Of a stretch of 64,000 bases of DNA, positions 10,767-23,600 are shown one piece after another. The notes under the pieces are model-generated. The model made no database searches. It worked only from the letters and a program-made list of their open reading frames with translations, and was not told the origin of the DNA. A program made the position numbers and the translations under genes. The stretch is from Lutraria lutraria (taxonomy: Eukaryota > Mollusca > Bivalvia > Venerida > Mactridae), in the NCBI GenBank assembly GCA_964023205.1, contig OZ026834.1:34944756-35008755 (forward strand), written 5' to 3'. Every line of letters begins with the position of its first letter. Within the stretch, counting starts at the first letter, position 1.

Positions 10767-13192
10767 TTTGTTTATCTGTTCCTTAATGACCCATTGGACA
10801 ACTAGGGTCACTTCAGAGCTGCTGGAGAGAAGATGCAGGAGAAGCGAGCTTTTATATCCCGACTCTTATTTCGAACAGTTTTCCTGGTTATTTATGTACA
10901 TGAAGTTGAATTTTTTAAGACTTATAATAAGGCTCAAGTTCTGGGACTGAGATCATAAACTGGAGAATGGTAGTCACCTGTAGATGCCAAATATTATATT
11001 GAATTTTGGGAAATACCGTAGGAAAAGTTTTGTCAGTACAATGTAATAGCTTTTTTTGGAAGAATTACAAAAAATATATTATTTCATCTAGGAACAACAT
11101 GAAACAGTAAGAAATAAGTTCTGAAGCTTTTAAATAATAGCTGAATTATTATCATCATGTATAAATGATTTATATATTCTTTGATAATAACAAGTACTGA
11201 CCTCTGATACATAGACATTTCAAAACTAATAGAAAAAATAAACAATAATTTGGCAATTCATTCACAATGTACAGAAACAATATGGATCAAGTGGTCCCAA
11301 TTTTGTAAAAGTTACAGATATGTCTAAAATATTTCACTTCTCAAAGCTGAATTTCAATACTTAATTTATTAAATGAACAATTAGTTAAAGCACTGCACTA
11401 GGGAGTGTTACAAGTATACAACTATTTTGACAACAACTCCATGATTCAATGGTAAAAATTCTATGCTTCTATATGGTTAAAGAAGAGCTATAATAGAATG
11501 CTGAACAAATAATGCAATATTTTAGAACTGATTATCTTACTTCGTCATTTTTTCAAGCTATTCAAAATTCGAATTGACATTTTTAAAAATATTGTTTTTT
11601 CAACTACTGCTGAGACAAAATATTTTATTGTGGATTTGTTTTAAATGCACCTTCTTAGGGAATATTTTAACAATTTATTGACATAATAGAAATATAAGCA
11701 TATGGTTTATTTTGTATTTAAAATATTCAATTAGAAACCATTACAATACGATGTTCTAATCGAATATGTCAAGTTTTATACTGTAAAAAAGCTGGTTGAA
11801 TCTTGGTTTCATTTCGATGATTTGAAACAAATATATAACTTGTTAGCAGAAAAATTCAACATAGACAATTAACATTAAATGAATGAATTAATGCTGTATA
11901 ATTTCCTGTGGATAGAAAAGCAAATAGTAAAAATACCTGCAGGTTCCTTAGCAACGGAAAATATAATGAACATGTTACTGACTATAAATATCTACGAAAA
12001 ATATGTTTACCTTAATAACAATACCTAAATGCTAATAAATTTAATACAATATAACTAAACATGCTACAATCTTAATTACTATTAAAGTTACAAAACTCAA
12101 CATCCAAACTACAATGAAATTAATTCCTAAAAATGATATCTATACTACCAGCATAAACATAATGACTTGTCAAACAGACAGTAAAAGCTTGTCCTTTTTT
12201 AGAAACTTGGAATTGTTCTTTTTTTAAATGAATTAGACTAAAGATCTGCCTTTTCTATTTAAAAATATTGAATTTTGCATAAATATGGTAACATCCACAG
12301 CGTGCAAACATGTTGAAAGGTGATGTATAAAGGTACACTAACTAAGGTATAAAATATGTTTTTTAGTGTGTATGCCCATTTTGGGTCTAAATACATCATC
12401 ATACACTATACCATCCCTTCAACATGCTAGACCCCTGTGGTATTGTCCATAAGAAAATTGCGTTGAAGAATAATAAAAAATCAATAATCGTAAGTATAAA
12501 TATCTTTCCAAGAGCAGGCATGAAGGAAGGTCTTCAAATGGAAATGCAGAAACGCATTGATTTGAAAAATGATAATTAAGGTAAGAATGATAATTATAAT
12601 GTGGTAAAATGACAATCATGATAAACTAATGAAACATGAACAGGAAACTATATAACTTTCACAATACTATTTTACACAATATTTCACTTTAATTTCGTAT
12701 TTATAACAAATTCAGCAGTTTATCATTTGTGCGCAGCTAATAAACTGAATAACTGAAATAACCAGAACATACACAGTATTTTGCCCATTCTGTTGTTGAG
12801 TATAATTTTTAACAATTAGACATCTGACAATAAAAATCATTTTTGTCCAGAAATGCTACAAATTAAGGAAATTTTGATAAAACATGAAAATCAAGGGACA
12901 CAACTCAAGCTGAACACAAATATATATAATTATAATAATGTTAATATTTAAATTACTTAAATCTATATACATGTACTTAGTATCAATGAATATTTCACCC
13001 AAAATAAGCAATATGCTATGTACAGCAAATGGAACTATTACAGTAATCTAATTCGACAGCTTCATCATTATCTATGGCAACAAACTGAAATTGGACTGAC
13101 TACAAATTAAAACAATTAAAAATCGCATTTATCTTATATGATGATATACATACGGTAATTATAAAGTTTCAAGCACAAAAAAATTGATTTTT

Positions 13193-13345
13193 TTTCTGGT
13201 TACCCGACCTACCCTATTTTCTCACCGGCAACCCTAATTTTATTTATTAGTCTCAGAGAACTGTATGTCCACTTTCTCACTTAAATATTCCTGAACAACA
13301 TGTATACCTACTCTGTTTTAATGAGCATTAAACCAGGAACAAACA
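13193..13345. repeat. TIR element of the TGTTTCTGGTTACC family
   Basis: The left end is TTTCTGGTTACCCGACCTAC. The right end is ATGAGCATTAAACCAGGAAC, about 150 bp apart. Same family as 3593-3937. Confidence 0.55.
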
Positions 13346-14204
13346 ATTTTTAGGCCTTAACAAAAGTCGTCCTGAAATAGTTAAATGCTGAGATTACATG
13401 ACTGGAAACAGTGTCGTCTTACCATGTGACATAAAATAAATAAATGCTTTGATTTCAAATGCAAAAATGTAAAAAAAACACACGCACAATGTAAGATACT
13501 AAAACATCTTTAACAAACAACTTCTATCTTTAAACAACAAAAATCACAACATAAAATGAACAACATAAATACATAAGAATACGACAAAAAAATGCTTTGT
13601 TCATCAACTCTTGGTCATCTTAATTGAGGCACTGCACATCAAAAAAAAAATGATTTGGTTCAAACTAAGTTCAAATGCAAAAAAAAGCATACAGCAAGTG
13701 CTATACATGTACGAGAACACAAGGATCCTCATGTATATTGTTTTGGCCTCATTTATAATATCATTTATGTAAAAGAAAAACTTAAAATGTAAATAACAAC
13801 ATCAATGATGAATCAATATACACAGTCAATGATGGAGATTTCACAACAACTGGCATGAAAATGTGAATTCAAAAATAATCATTAAAGTGTGCAATACAAT
13901 GTCAGTGAAGCACTTTATAATCAGACTTGACAAAAAAGGTTAATATGGAAAAATATTCAGATCAAAGATTAGCAAAAAATATAGACATAACAGTTATTCC
14001 AGTTCTATACCAGAGACTTAGATTACATGTATATATATATGTCTCTGTCTATAAAACATTTTTCGGACATAAATTTTAAACCAATTAAGTTTCAAATACG
14101 AATCAATATGAGATGCATGAAAACTTTCTATGGAACTACATCGCATACCTATGTCCAGTGCATGTGCTAGCAACTAGCCTGTAATTCCTGTTCCTGTTCA
14201 TACT

Positions 14205-14467
14205 CCTCTATTCGGGTTTAATGCTGTTTTTCAACTATTTTCAGTTATATATGGCAGCTGACTCACCTAACAAGTTTTCCTAGACAGTATTCTAACCAGT
14301 ACTAACTTACCCTTCCACAAGGAACAGGCAACTTCTCACACATGGAGGAAATTTGACATTTTTCTCGGATTTTCATGGAAGAGTATGACCTGCCACAACT
14401 GGGTATCAAACCAGGATAGCCGGGATACAAATCCAGATTGCTAACCACTGGACCATGGTCGCAGCCA
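14205..14467 (-). mobile_element. tRNA-derived SINE
   Basis: On the minus strand the head carries an A-box-like TGGTCCAGTGGTTAG and a B-box-like GGTTTGATACCC, followed by a body with GGAAGGGTAAGTTAGTACTG. It ends in a tail reading GTTGAAAAACAGCATTAAAC. Three relatives are at 24046, 33470 and 61146. Confidence 0.75.
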
Positions 14468-15540
14468 GAACTGATCGCAGTTCAAAACTGAATTTCACGA
14501 AAATTTTGATGTATAATGACTGGTCCACAGCAACATGATATACATTAACATAATGAAATCACAAATTCTTTTACAATATTTAAAATAAAAGACCCTCATT
14601 AATTAATCACAAAATGTAACAAACATACTTATTTCCTGCAGGCAAGGATAAGTAAAACAAATATTTTACAGTCCCACAAATTTTTTTTTGTGACTACATG
14701 TATTTGATTTTTTACCAGATAGAAGTTTTACCTCTAAAAATACATTTTATCTTTCTGTGATTTTTTACGTTTTAACATACATGTAGTTCACTTTAAACAG
14801 ATTAAATTTAAAAATAAACCATAACACAAAATAAAGGGTCTTAACTTATAAAAGTAATGTTAAAAAATATAATGCAATGCTGCATTCACCAATATTGATG
14901 ATTTTTTCACTACAAATGTAATTATAATCTAAACTCAAAATTGAATCTCCAAAGTCACAGTCGTGACAATAATGTTGAAGTAGCACCACCTATATCATTT
15001 TAACAGCAATAACAAACACATGAATATAGAATATAAATCAACAGATTATAATGTCATGTATTAAATTTCAAATATTTCTCTTGCTGATGCATATCACTAC
15101 TTGTATCTTCAAATACTGAAATGCTGATTTATTTAATCAAGTAATTAAGTCAATTCAAAGTTGTCGGACAGATTGCACTATTGAATTGAGGCTCATCAAT
15201 GTATAATTATATATATAGACTGTAATTTTCAATGCCATAATAATAAATATTACAACCTAATATCTTAATGACAATAATTTCCTTGAACGAAATACATAGC
15301 CTAAATATATACCAAAGTAATCTTTGGCACTATATATCTACATGTATATCATGTGCATTAATTCATCATATAATATGGCAATCAGAATCCATTGACAAAA
15401 TTTTACCACCTAAAAATTGATAGCCTAGAAGTTTAACTTAGTGATCCACGCATATAACACTGGATTAACTTATAAATAGAACTCAATCTTCAATATTTAT
15501 ATAATGGTATGGTACTGTCTAAGACAGTTATAGATATAAA

Positions 15541-17510
15541 TTAGAATTCAGTTTCCGCTCGATTCTTGAGTTCTTCGATCTGTTGTATCAGACTTGTAGT
15601 ACTACCCTGTAATGACTCTATGATGGAGGGATCAGAATTCATCCTGAAATCATCGTTGTAATCTTCACATGAATCAATGCTTGTGATAGAGCAAGCTCGA
15701 CTACTTAGTCCGCCCCAGGAGTATTCCGACCCTATGTCTGAATATTGATCTTGCATGACTATTTTGTAATCCTGAATAGCTTCATGTAATGTCCAAAGCT
15801 GATATAACAATGTTACGTCTAGTTTACGAAGTCCAACCTAAAATGGATACATCATATTGTGTTACTATTCAAGTTTATACAAATAGAGGTTTAGCACTAA
15901 CATTTCTAAGAACAAATTATCACCAAGCATGGATGTCATTGCTCTTATAAGCAAACAATTTATTAAGTCAAACATGAACAATCTCCTGACCGTGAATAAA
16001 TTAACTTCAAATCATAATTATTACTCAATTATCAAATGTCCCCTGGGTAAGGACTAAGGTCAAGACAATATTGAAAACATCAAATGTACATACATGTAGC
16101 ATTATAACTTATATAGGAGACTTTGCATTATTTTATTAGTAATTACTAATTATTTTGCCTTTTGCAAAGACTAAGTAACTTATAGTCAAAAGAATCTGCT
16201 AGACATTCAGTCTGACATGCTTGAAAACTCTGTCGTACCTGAAGGTAATCTGTCAAAACGAAATAAGTAAACAAGAAGAAATGCATACATCAGGTAAATA
16301 AATTGTCGTGCAGTCAGACTGAAGAGAGAAGGTACTTTAATGGACCAACACACAAGAATCAAATTATATCTGTAGGACAAGTCTGCAAAGTCCGTTCTTT
16401 AATATGTATAGAATGAATGATGTCTAACTTGTACAAATATTGTCAACAATTGCCAATAATCAATTGTTGAGTTTTATCCATATTCCCCTGAATACAGAAT
16501 AATGAACTTCCCCCATCTTACATATTTCCCTCCTTGAAAGAACCCACCACCGTATGTGTGTAAAAGACCCCGGTACAATACACTGACTTGAATATACGGA
16601 CAAATTATACATGTATCTGAATTATACATGTACTCAAGGACTTATATACATACATGGATTCGCAACTTCCGTATTAACAGTTAAAAGTAATGATAAATCA
16701 AATCTGGACTGCTGTAATAACACATGAATCAACGGGATTTCATGCTCTTGTTTACAAAAGCGTAATATCCGTGATGATCCAAATGTTAATAACGGCGAAA
16801 ATATCTGTGGTATGCTGAATGTTTAATCACGGAGACAAATGGATAATAATAGATGTCCACCATCTTGGAATTTAAAATGTTCGGCTGATGCCTTTTTCAA
16901 TGCTTGTACTTAAGACTTTCTGGATTATAAATGTGTCTCAATATCTTCAAGGAATTTGTTGCATCTTTTACCAATTACCCGTGCCCAATTGCCAGAGTTT
17001 TTTTTAGTATTATTAAACTATTATCAAGTTCGTAAACACCTGATTACAGCTGTCGGACATTGTCGAGTATTTAGCAATGCAATGTGGGATCGTCTAACTA
17101 TATTGTTTGACCTTTTTTTGCAGTTGCCAATCCAGGTATGTATTTAAGTCCTTGATGTATTTTTTAAGGATCATTATTCATTACACTTAACTGAGCTATA
17201 TTTAACGTTAGGTGTGACATACCATTTCATCCTTAAGACGTCTTAAAGCCGAATTTAGCTTTGAAAACGGAGTCTCAGTGACAATAGGTGACACTGCCTC
17301 CTCTACCTTATTATCAGCTTTAGTTTCATTGACATTGGAAGATCGTTTATTCAGTAAATTCTCCGTAGATGAATCCGTTTCGTCGATATTCAATCTGTGC
17401 GTTATTCCTTCGCGTATTTCACCGAGACTCGTTTCGGAAACAGTTCTTTCTACTTGAATAAGACCATCAAAGCATTGTGGCAAAGGTGGAAGACCTTGTA
17501 TCTGTGACAT
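15541..17510 (-). CDS. FAM89: FAM89-family leucine-repeat adaptor, 194 aa, two exons
   Basis: FAM89B (LRAP25) is an adaptor that links the kinase MRCK to LIMK1 in lamellipodial actin control; FAM89A is its paralogue. Exons: 17510-17223 and 15837-15541, joined at ATG|GTATGT and TTTTAG|GTT in phase 0. The product is 194 residues, close to the 184-189 of the human proteins. Family marks are LPPLPQCFDGL near the N-terminus and the highly conserved core across the splice, LNSALRRLKDEMVGLRKLD then LLYQLWTLHEAIQDYK (human FAM89A has EMVGLRQLDMSLLCQLYSLY). The N-terminal linker is variable and acidic. The C-terminus is Ser-rich and ends in a short coiled-coil-like IQQIEELKNRAE. The open frame extends 5 codons further upstream without an ATG, so 17510 is the start. 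Which vertebrate paralogue it matches best cannot be decided. Confidence 0.88.
16634..17155. repeat. TIR-bounded element inside the FAM89 intron, about 520 bp
   Basis: The left end TCAAGGACTTATATACATAC followed by ATGGATTCGCAAC is mirrored at the right end, where GTTGCCAATCCAGGTATGTA runs into TTTAAGTCCTTGA. The terminal repeats are about 33 bp. The same end sequence occurs at 5292-5395. The interior has no convincing coding sequence. Confidence 0.7.
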
Positions 17511-17694
17511 ATTGATGAAAGACAACGGTTATGTCGTGGAAAGATTAGTTTTTTATTTCATTCCGAACTTATCAAAGTTTTGTCAGCCATGACAGTTAAG
17601 CGTTTGTATGATCATGATCATTTACTCGGACGTTTCCGCATCTTAGCGGAAATCACCGGAAATTCCCTAGCAACTGTCATTGTCAACAACCAAA
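17511..17694. promoter_or_regulatory. Bidirectional promoter of FAM89 and AK7 (184 bp between ATGs)
   Basis: Only 184 bp separate the two divergent start codons. Visible motifs: ATTCCC-T-AGCAAC at 17662-17674, a near match to the RFX X-box (GTNRCC, short spacer, RGYAAC) that drives cilium genes, with a good right half-site and two mismatches on the left; CACCGGAAAT at about 17654-17663, an ETS-type core; and CAAAATGGCG over the AK7 start, resembling the YY1 element often found at translation starts. Motif roles are inferred from consensus only. Confidence 0.55.
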
Positions 17695-20600
17695 ATGGCG
17701 AGCACACTGGACGACGCCGATAAACCAAAAAGCAAACGTTTATTTGTGAATCATGTCGACCAATTTCAGGGCAAAAACTTATCAAAGGTGAGTGATTATT
17801 TCTTAATACAAACGATGAATGAATTAAAGATCATTTGATGAATGACCGATGTGCCTTCAATGACTGTTTACTTGAAATCTATTGAAACTCGTAGGGAAAA
17901 GAACCATTTCTTAATTAACATTTGTTATGTTAGGGTTGATGTTATTTTATAAAAGTTATGACAAATACAAGTGATCTCTGATGTTAATAAATGTGCTTAA
18001 TGCAGTACCTTACATGTGTTACCCTTGTCTCAATTGACCCTTTTTATTTTACTTCATATGTCCTTTATGTCCATGTCTAGCTGTATTATGTATTGTATAT
18101 GTTATATAGTGTGTATTGTATCTGCCTAACTGTATACCAGTAAGGGGGATACTGATTAGTTGTTTATTGTACGGATCAGCGAATGAATGCGAGTATGGTT
18201 GATTGAAAGTTGTGAATTGGTATGAGAGATGTTCACTAATATTCTCGTGCACTTAGTCCCATCATGCACTATAATCCTCTTCCCGCTAAAATGAACCCTT
18301 GCCAGGAAAACACTCTTTAGTTCGTTCTTTTTGAGTCTAGACCGTTTCACAACTCGCCTATATATTATCTTCATCGCATTATTGAAATATAACAATTTAC
18401 ATTATTATATTTCTACACTGATCCTGGTAAGTTTATTTAAATAGTTTTATTGAACATTATTAAATTAGCTCATACTTCGTTTTTTGTACGCGTGGAACTT
18501 ATTATTTATTTTCTTGTTGTTTTGTATGCTTCGCTATCTCTAACCTGTACTTTTCTTATTTTATACAGGCTCTCTTTTACTATTTCTTCATCACCATCTG
18601 CATCTGAATACATATTATAGGAATCAAACAATCTGTTTGTGTTTTATATCTAAACCCCAGTAACACATGCTATATATACAACATCGATCAGTTCCCGTAA
18701 AAAACTTAGAAGAATTCTTTAATTCTTTCCATCCTAACATTTTAGTCTTGAATGCGTAAAGTTATACAATAATTAAAAAACTGTCCGACTTGTAAATAAG
18801 GAACATTGGCCTATTCATTATATAATATAATGAATAGGCCCAGGTTCCTTATTTACGAGTCGGACAGTTTCAAAAGATCGCCAAATATAGTTATAAATGT
18901 TTTTCATTTGTTTGGAAAACAATTAATTACTACATGTTTTTGTTTGGATTGCGTTTGCAGTATCTGTCCCATTGTGTAGTCGGAGCATCACTAGAGGAGC
19001 CAGAAGAGGAAGATGATGCGAAATCAACTGACAGTTTTATCGCTCCACCAAAAGAAGGCTGTTATGATATTGTTGGCACCACAAAGGAGAAGGGGCAGAA
19101 TGTGGGAAAACCAGATTATGTGAAGGAACTTGTTAATGTATGTTAATTTCCTTCTTTTAGAGTATGATTTGTGCCTAACCTTTGTTAATATATTTGTTGA
19201 AAGAAACAGTAGAATTGCCTCTTCCATATGATAATGTTTACGACTCATTCCCTCTAAAACACAAATAGCTTTTTAATTATCATTTCTTAAAATGATTCAG
19301 TCATAGCTGTTAAGAGGAAATGTATGCTATATTGCAGGATTTTTGTACTAGTCTAAATTGCTGCCATAAATTAAAGTTGCTTTTAAGAAGTGAATATAGT
19401 TACATGATTTTATCTATAAAATGTTGCATGTTTCTACTGCAGTTTGATAACAAAGATCAGTTGTATGAGTTCCTTGTGGAATGTGATGTTATTGTTTATG
19501 ACATCACAGAAGATCCAGATCAGATTGATGAGGCTGTGTGGGCCGTCTCAGGTAATCATCATTATGATAATTATCACATGATAGTGAAATAGAATATTGA
19601 TTAAATTTTCTGACCATTATTGCACAATTGTTTGCTTATATATATTTTGTATACTTAACAGATTTGCCTTGATGTATTTTAAAAATCATTCAGTCAAAAT
19701 TCCTTTCGTTCAAATGATTTGAAAATAAGTCATAATAAATGACATTTTGTTAAATCCAAGAAAGTGCAAAATTTTTCACAGTTATACATGTAGTAAACTA
19801 AGATATAGTGTAATATTTGGCACAGTGATGTAATAATTTTCATGTCATATCTTGAATGTTTGTAGAATTACACTCTGACCTAGACAAGATTGAGAAACCC
19901 AAGATGTTTATCCTCATCTCCTCTGTGATGACGTGGGCAAAGAGCAAACCATTAGACCCTGTAAGTAGACAGTTGCATTGGTGTTAAGGAATGATAAAAC
20001 ACATTTTAAGAATGCATGTTTGAAAAAAATACTTAAATTTCCCTCAATATAATCATACCAAACTATTTTAACTACTATGTACAATAAACTTCTATATGGA
20101 GACCAACTTTTTGACCCTCAAGAAATGCAGTCTAAATATTGAGGTGTTAATTCTCATTATCAAGTTGTGATATCAAGGTAATATTGATAACAGGTTCAGA
20201 TATATGTGGTTGCTATGGTGAGGTGATGATAATATTAAAGTGGCCTCTAAATGATTGGACTGTATATAGTTAATCATAAATTTTACTCCTATTGTTGTAG
20301 GATGATCCAGAGATCCCTTTCACAGAGGATGACTACAGAAGGAGGAAACCACACCCTAACTTCAAAGAACACATCAGTGCCGAAAAAACTGTCATCAAAC
20401 TTGGCAAGACAGTGAGTATCCTATATATATTGACTCTTCGGTAAAATGTCTCCGCACATTAACCTGGAAAAAAATTTTATAGTCATGAATTCATTATCAT
20501 TCATATCAGTGTTGAAGATAGGAGAAATGCAGATCTATTTGTGGTATTTAAATCTATAGATTGCAAGACTAACTTATGTTAAATATAAAATTATATAATT

Positions 20601-23600
20601 TTCAAACTAATTATTCAAATGTTTTTTGTCTTTCTGAGAGTTTAAGATGGATATTGGTTAGAACATACTATAATTCAGTATTTAATTTCTGATAATTTGC
20701 ATATGATACATTTGTATTTATTCTATCTTTTTGAGGTATGTCAAAAGTAATAAGAATTAAGTTCAAAATGAAACAAAGCATTTCCTTAATGATATATAAA
20801 TTAACTGTTAAAAGCAAAATTTCTGTTTATGTTGTGGACAAAGATAACATTGATTTAATTACTATTATGTAGGCATGCAATAAAATTAAATCCATATTCT
20901 AACTTTAGGTGTTATTGAAGTTTGCGTATTGCTTAAACAAAGTTTTTAGTTGATCAAAGATATATTTATTATTTTCGTTACAAGGATGCAGAAAAATCAA
21001 TATCTAGACAAACAAGCAGTCTCAGTTTGTTTTTATCTTCAACTGATGATGATGATTTAGTCATTGTAAGATGAATATTGTATATAGCATGGACTCACTA
21101 TTTTAGTTTATTGTTATACATTTTGTAATATACTCAGTATCACTTTTGCTTAAACATTATTTTAAGTACTTTTTGCATTAAATTTCTGTTGAACCAGATA
21201 TAGCTGATTTCTTTGGATATTACATGTTTGATGCAGTGTTCTAAAGAATGTATGGGAAAAGCTTATTTGTCATTACAAGTGTGTTGTTTTTGAATACCGA
21301 ACAAAGAACAAAGTTTGATTAAATAATTAAGTTAATACTAAAATATTTAAAGTGTTACATGCATTAAAAACAATCAATAATCATTACTACTAAATTAGGA
21401 TTACTTTAAAAATATTGTAATATGTTGTACACTTGTGCGTTATATGTGAAATAGATGTACATCGTACAAGTATGACACTTCGAAAACAATATTAGATCTG
21501 TACGATTCAGTACAGTATGCTGATATGGAGTTGCCTCATCACAAAAACAAAGTAGCCTTTAAAATGGAAGCCTTAATTGAAATACTGATATTCATTGAAT
21601 GATATGATATTATCGATTTCAGGTCACTTCAGTAGAAATAAATAGATTTAAATTGATCTCAATTTATATAAATTAGAAGAATGCAAATCATGTAAATTTG
21701 TATTCGCATTAAATGATATAGTCATATTTCTTCAGTGTGCTATCAATATTTGATATTTATTATTATGAAAAATACATATCCAAGTAAGTGAAGTAACTTA
21801 TTGAAAAATATACTTTTTGCAGAACAAGAGTAAACTTGTGACCTATGTTGTGGCATCTGGACTTACGTATGGTTCTGAGGAACAGATCTTTCACTATCTA
21901 TTCAAGGTAAAACACACAGTCTTCTTGATTGTTTCCTTAATATTAATAATGAACTTGTCAGAGCAATATCATGAAATCCATCTTTGATCAGGGACATTCA
22001 CTTTTAATATGAGATATTAATTATCGAAATTGCCTTATAAGATGTTTTGTTTGAAGAATAATGATGTAGTAGACTGTATGTCAGTTTAAGAAATGCTGTT
22101 ATTTTTACTAGATTCATTGAATATGGACAATTATATAATGTGTTATCTAGCACATAAAAAAATAAGCTTCACCAATTTGTCTTTGATGTGTTTTACCTGT
22201 GTTTATTTCATTACTTGTTCCTTGTTATCTAATTAAGTTTAACCTGCATGTTTCAGTCTGCATGGCACAATGCTCCAGAATTGCTGTGTTTCGGAAATGG
22301 TCAAAATGTTGTTCCAACCATTCATGTCAAGGATCTAGCTGCGTAAGTATAATTTTTCGGGTTTAGTGTTGTTAAACCCTGTTCATTAGCAATGAGTTTA
22401 AACTTGATTAGGATATTATCTTGATTGTATGTCATTTGTCCCATTGGTATAGACTGATATGTATATCGTTTTGGTGTACTTTAATTCAAAACTTCATTTT
22501 TTACAGTGTTATCCAGAACATCGCTGACAGTCGTCCAAAAGTTCGTTATCTCATTGCTAAAGATGACTCTAATAATACATTAGAGGAAATTGTCAAGGTA
22601 AGTTACTAACACATTTCATTACTTGTCTATTTTTCATAATGCTCTTCTATCATGGAATTATGAATTTATCAGGCGAGAAGTATGTCAGTAATAATAATGA
22701 TGATCTTATTTTAGTATAAAACGATACTATGACTAATGGTATATATGATAAGACTGACATATGTCATACTTAATTATCAATACAGGGATTGACATAAAAA
22801 AGGGAATTAACATCCCTTTTTCACTTTGGTCCACCACTGGAACTTAATTTACTGTATTTTTTAGATTGATGATTGATCTCAAGTTCCCACAATAAAAATC
22901 TATTTTATGATTTATTTATTTATCAACCAATGAAACTAGTATGAAAATATGATTGTCATCTTGTCTATTTTAGTCTGTCAGTGGAAATTTGGGAACAGAT
23001 AAAGTCAAGAACATAACAAAGGAAGAAGCTTTGTTGAATAAAGAGATTGAAGTAAGTTTATATGTGACAAACATAACATGTTATAGTATTAATCGTGGAT
23101 CTCTGTTTATAATCTAACATTTTAAGGTGGTAAATACATTTAAAAAAAAAAAAAAAATCACAAGGACTGGTTTACATTCACATATTGTTCAAGCATCTAA
23201 AATTTTTGCATTTTCCATTCAAGATCAACACCTCTTTATTACTATACATGAATAAAGCCATTCTTAAAAAAAATACAATTTGGCCAAAAAAGGTTGGGTA
23301 GTGCTGTTTTTTGAAGAGTAGATAGTGTGTAACCCCAAACAGAATGCAAAAGCCAATGTCATATATACATAGTTTATTTACAAAATGTTTAAGCATTCAT
23401 TTACATATCGAGGGCTCAACGCAACACTGTCGTAACTTGTTCTTATTTCAATATTAGTTACGACACTGTTGCACTGAACCCTCAATATAAACTTCAGGAA
23501 TGTTCTGATAATTTGAATCTTTAATTGCAGCAAAATGACTTTGACATGTTGTTGGTTAACCTACGTATGGATGCTGTAAATGTGAAAGAGAATATGAGAA

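Larger units (their letters stand above)
9974..15540. other. Gene-poor region, with the FAM89 3'UTR at its right end
   Basis: No coding exon with supportable homology is visible. It holds a 32-bp triplicate (10329-10424), a hairpin (10686-10766), a TGTTTCTGG-type element (13193-13345) and a SINE (14205-14467). The part just below 15541 is probably the 3'UTR of the minus-strand FAM89 gene; how far it extends is unknown. Confidence 0.5.
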
